DNA of 49,694 bases from an uncultured Eubacteriales bacterium (lineage in GTDB: Bacteria; Bacillota; Clostridia; Oscillospirales; CAG-272), in contig CAKRMZ010000007.1 in assembly GCA_934365155.1 (NCBI GenBank), positions 1 to 49,694 of the forward strand, written 5' to 3'. Below are positions 48,172-49,694 of the stretch, one piece after another (within the stretch, counting starts at the first letter, position 1; the number at the start of each line of letters is the position of its first letter). The position numbers were made by a program, and so were the translations under genes. A model generated the notes under the pieces. The model had not been told where the DNA came from and ran no database searches. It saw only the letters and a list, made by a program, of their open reading frames with translations.

Positions 48172-48705
48172 ATGATTGAAAGTGCTTCAGAAGCGAGATG
48201 GTATGTGGTCCACACATACTCCGGATATGAAAACAAGGTGAAAACCAACCTGGAAAAGATTGTTGAAAACCGCGGTCTTTCTAATTTGATTATGGAATCG
48301 CGTGTTCCGACCGAGACCGTTATTGATGCATCCGGCAGCGAACAAAAAGAAGTCGAGAACAAAATCTTTCCGAGCTATGTCCTGATCAAAATGGTGATGA
48401 GCGATGAAACATGGCACATTGTGCGCAACATTCGCGGCGTTACCGGATTTGTGGGACCCGGCTCCAAGCCCACGCCGCTTTCAGATGCCGAAGTGGAGGC
48501 ACTCGGTGTAGAGTCGGTTGTGGTAACACTCAGCTTTAATGTTGGTGATACCATCAAAATTAAAGACGGTCCGCTTGCCGGATTTTTGGGTAAAGTCGAA
48601 GGCGTATCCGACGATAAGAAAAAGGTTACTGTCTTGGTTTCCATGTTCGGACGCGATACTTCGGTGGAACTCGATCCGAAATCCATTGAAAAAGCGGATG
48701 TATAA
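48172..48705 (+). CDS. nusG: Transcription elongation/antitermination factor NusG
   Basis: 177 aa. NGN domain (ARWYVVHTYSGYENKVKTNL; PSYVLIKMVMSDETWHIVRN; GVTGFVGPGSKPTPL) and C-terminal KOW domain (VGDTIKIKDGPLAGFLGKVE). Links RNA polymerase to the ribosome or Rho. AGGAG before ATG. In the usual place before the L11 operon. Confidence 0.97.
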   Translation: MIESASEARWYVVHTYSGYENKVKTNLEKIVENRGLSNLIMESRVPTETVIDASGSEQKEVENKIFPSYVLIKMVMSDETWHIVRNIRGVTGFVGPGSKPTPLSDAEVEALGVESVVVTLSFNVGDTIKIKDGPLAGFLGKVEGVSDDKKKVTVLVSMFGRDTSVELDPKSIEKADV

Positions 48706-48721
48706 ATGAATTGTTTGTAAG

Positions 48722-48744
48722 ATGCATGTTTAGAAATCATGCAT
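48722..48744 (+). repeat. Small inverted repeat between nusG and rplK
   Basis: ATGCATG and CATGCAT around a 9-nt AT-rich loop, with no T tract. Weak; it might be part of the L11-L1 leader, where L1 binds its own mRNA in other bacteria, but the L1 site itself was not recognised. Confidence 0.3.
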
Positions 48745-48815
48745 GATATGTGGGAGGAAGAAAATTTATTTTACATTCTTCCGTTACAGAAACCACATTT
48801 GGAGGTGTAACTCAT

Positions 48816-49241
48816 ATGGCAAAGAAAATTCAAGGCTATATCAAACTTCAGATTCCCGCCGGTAAAGCAACCCCGCAACCGCCGATCGGTCCTGCATTGG
48901 GACAGTATGGCGTAAGCATTCCGAACTTTACAAAGGAATTTAACGAAAGAACAAAGAACGACATCGGATTGATTATTCCGGTTGTTATTACGGTTTATGC
49001 CGATCGCTCTTTCTCATTCATTACCAAAACCCCGCCTGCTCCGGTTCTGATTAAAAAGGCCTGCGGTATCGATACGGCTTCCGGTCGTCCGAATACCGAA
49101 AAGGTGGCTAAAATCACAAAAGAACAGGTTCGCAAAATTGCTGAGACAAAAATGCCTGACTTGAATGCTGCTTCTATTGAAAGCGCAATGAGCATGATCG
49201 CCGGTACGGCTCGCAGCATGGGCATCACTGTGGAAGAGTAA
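48816..49241 (+). CDS. rplK: Ribosomal protein uL11
   Basis: 141 aa, family length. KIQGYIKLQIPAGKATPQPP and GPALGQYGVSIPNFTKEFNE at the N-terminus, KEQVRKIAETKMPDLNAASI at the C-terminus. Binds 23S rRNA at the GTPase centre. ATG 48816 is set by GGAGGTG; a longer upstream frame is not used. Confidence 0.97.
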   Translation: MAKKIQGYIKLQIPAGKATPQPPIGPALGQYGVSIPNFTKEFNERTKNDIGLIIPVVITVYADRSFSFITKTPPAPVLIKKACGIDTASGRPNTEKVAKITKEQVRKIAETKMPDLNAASIESAMSMIAGTARSMGITVEE

Positions 49242-49258
49242 GCGAGGAGGAGACGATA

Positions 49259-49694
49259 ATGAAAAAAGGAAAAAAATATACCGAGAGCACTTCTCTCGTT
49301 GATAAAGTAAAACTTTATGATACCAATGAAGCAATCGATCTCGTTTGCCAGACTGCAAAAGCAAAATTCGATGAGACGATTGAACTTCATGTCCGTTTGG
49401 GCGTAGACTCCCGTCACGCAGATCAGCAGGTGCGCGGTGCAGTTGTTCTTCCGCATGGTACCGGCAAGACGGTCCGTACATTGGTTTTCGCAAAAGGCGA
49501 TAAGGAAAAACAGGCGAAGGAAGCCGGAGCGGATTATGTCGGAGCAGAGGAATTAGCTGCAAAAATTCAGCAGGAAAACTGGTTCGATTTTGATGTTGTA
49601 ATTGCTACCCCGGATATGATGGGTGTAATCGGACGTTTAGGTAAGGTTTTGGGCCCGAAAGGATTAATGCCGAGCCCGAAATCCGGTACCGTTA
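49259..49694 (+). CDS. rplA: Ribosomal protein uL1, cut by the window end
   Basis: First 145 codons of L1. Reads MKKGKKYTESTSLVDKVKLY, then ELHVRLGVDSRHADQQVRGA, GTGKTVRTLVFAKGDK, and ends in GPKGLMPSPKSGTV. The remaining ~85 residues lie beyond the window. GAGGAG lies about 6 nt before ATG. Confidence 0.96.
   Translation, partial: MKKGKKYTESTSLVDKVKLYDTNEAIDLVCQTAKAKFDETIELHVRLGVDSRHADQQVRGAVVLPHGTGKTVRTLVFAKGDKEKQAKEAGADYVGAEELAAKIQQENWFDFDVVIATPDMMGVIGRLGKVLGPKGLMPSPKSGTV

Noticed and set aside
1..49694. CRISPR array
   Set aside because: No regularly spaced short repeats with unique spacers were seen; the only long repeats are the att sites and the tandem element.

Overview
The window reads as chromosomal DNA of an anaerobic, spore-forming member of the Clostridia, probably Oscillospirales (Ruminococcaceae-like). 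The basis is a diiron flavoprotein/rubredoxin oxygen-detoxification protein, ferredoxin-dependent indolepyruvate oxidoreductase, a YtvI-type sporulation membrane protein, a SpoIVFB-like membrane protease, low-to-moderate GC, strong Shine-Dalgarno sites with TTG/GTG starts, and the Firmicute order pth-mfd-prsA. The species cannot be named from sequence alone.

Layout. 1-7.2 kb: tRNA-Thr, a flavodiiron-flavin reductase-rubredoxin fusion, a DUF11-type repeat protein, a YtvI-like protein, thioredoxin, a truncated chimeric ABC ATPase, a metallophosphatase and a helical hypothetical. 7.3-12.2 kb: a minus-strand cluster resembling the Bacillus subtilis ydjGHI membrane-stress genes (zinc-ribbon membrane protein, small membrane protein, SPFH protein), led by a ribbon-helix-helix regulator whose two promoters both carry TACAATTGTA-type operators. 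12.2-13.2 kb: two decayed tnpV-like genes. 13.24-19.25 kb: two apparently identical head-to-tail copies of a 3,004-bp integrative element (XRE regulator, HUH Rep, tyrosine integrase), inserted in the 3' half of tRNA-Pro and bounded by three 71-bp direct repeats.

19.3-29.5 kb: a small membrane protein with an S2P protease, then a GlmU-like acyltransferase lacking the uridylyltransferase half, pth, mfd, a PrsA-like foldase, and a DUF1538 membrane protein translationally coupled to a double PII-like protein. 29.6-34.6 kb: a minus-strand sulfur operon (metY, cysK, nadA, mnmA, rrf2) behind a promoter with a palindromic operator and a candidate cysteine-containing leader peptide. 34.7-36.3 kb: a DtxR/MntR-type regulator and an amidohydrolase. 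36.4-43.3 kb: a plus-strand operon with a solute symporter, two PaaK-type CoA ligases flanking iorAB, and a double-ACT protein; together these suggest reversible aryl-pyruvate/aryl-acetate metabolism linked to ferredoxin. 43.4-47.4 kb: hypotheticals, an XRE regulator and a DUF6020-like membrane protein. 47.6-49.7 kb: start of the conserved rpmG-secE-nusG-rplK-rplA block; rplA is cut by the window edge.

The strongest candidate for something new is the tandem 3.0-kb Rep/integrase mini-element. Next are the RHH-controlled SPFH/zinc-ribbon cluster with an amber codon before an intact acidic tail, and the leader-peptide/operator arrangement of the sulfur operon. All family assignments come from reading motifs, not from database searches.
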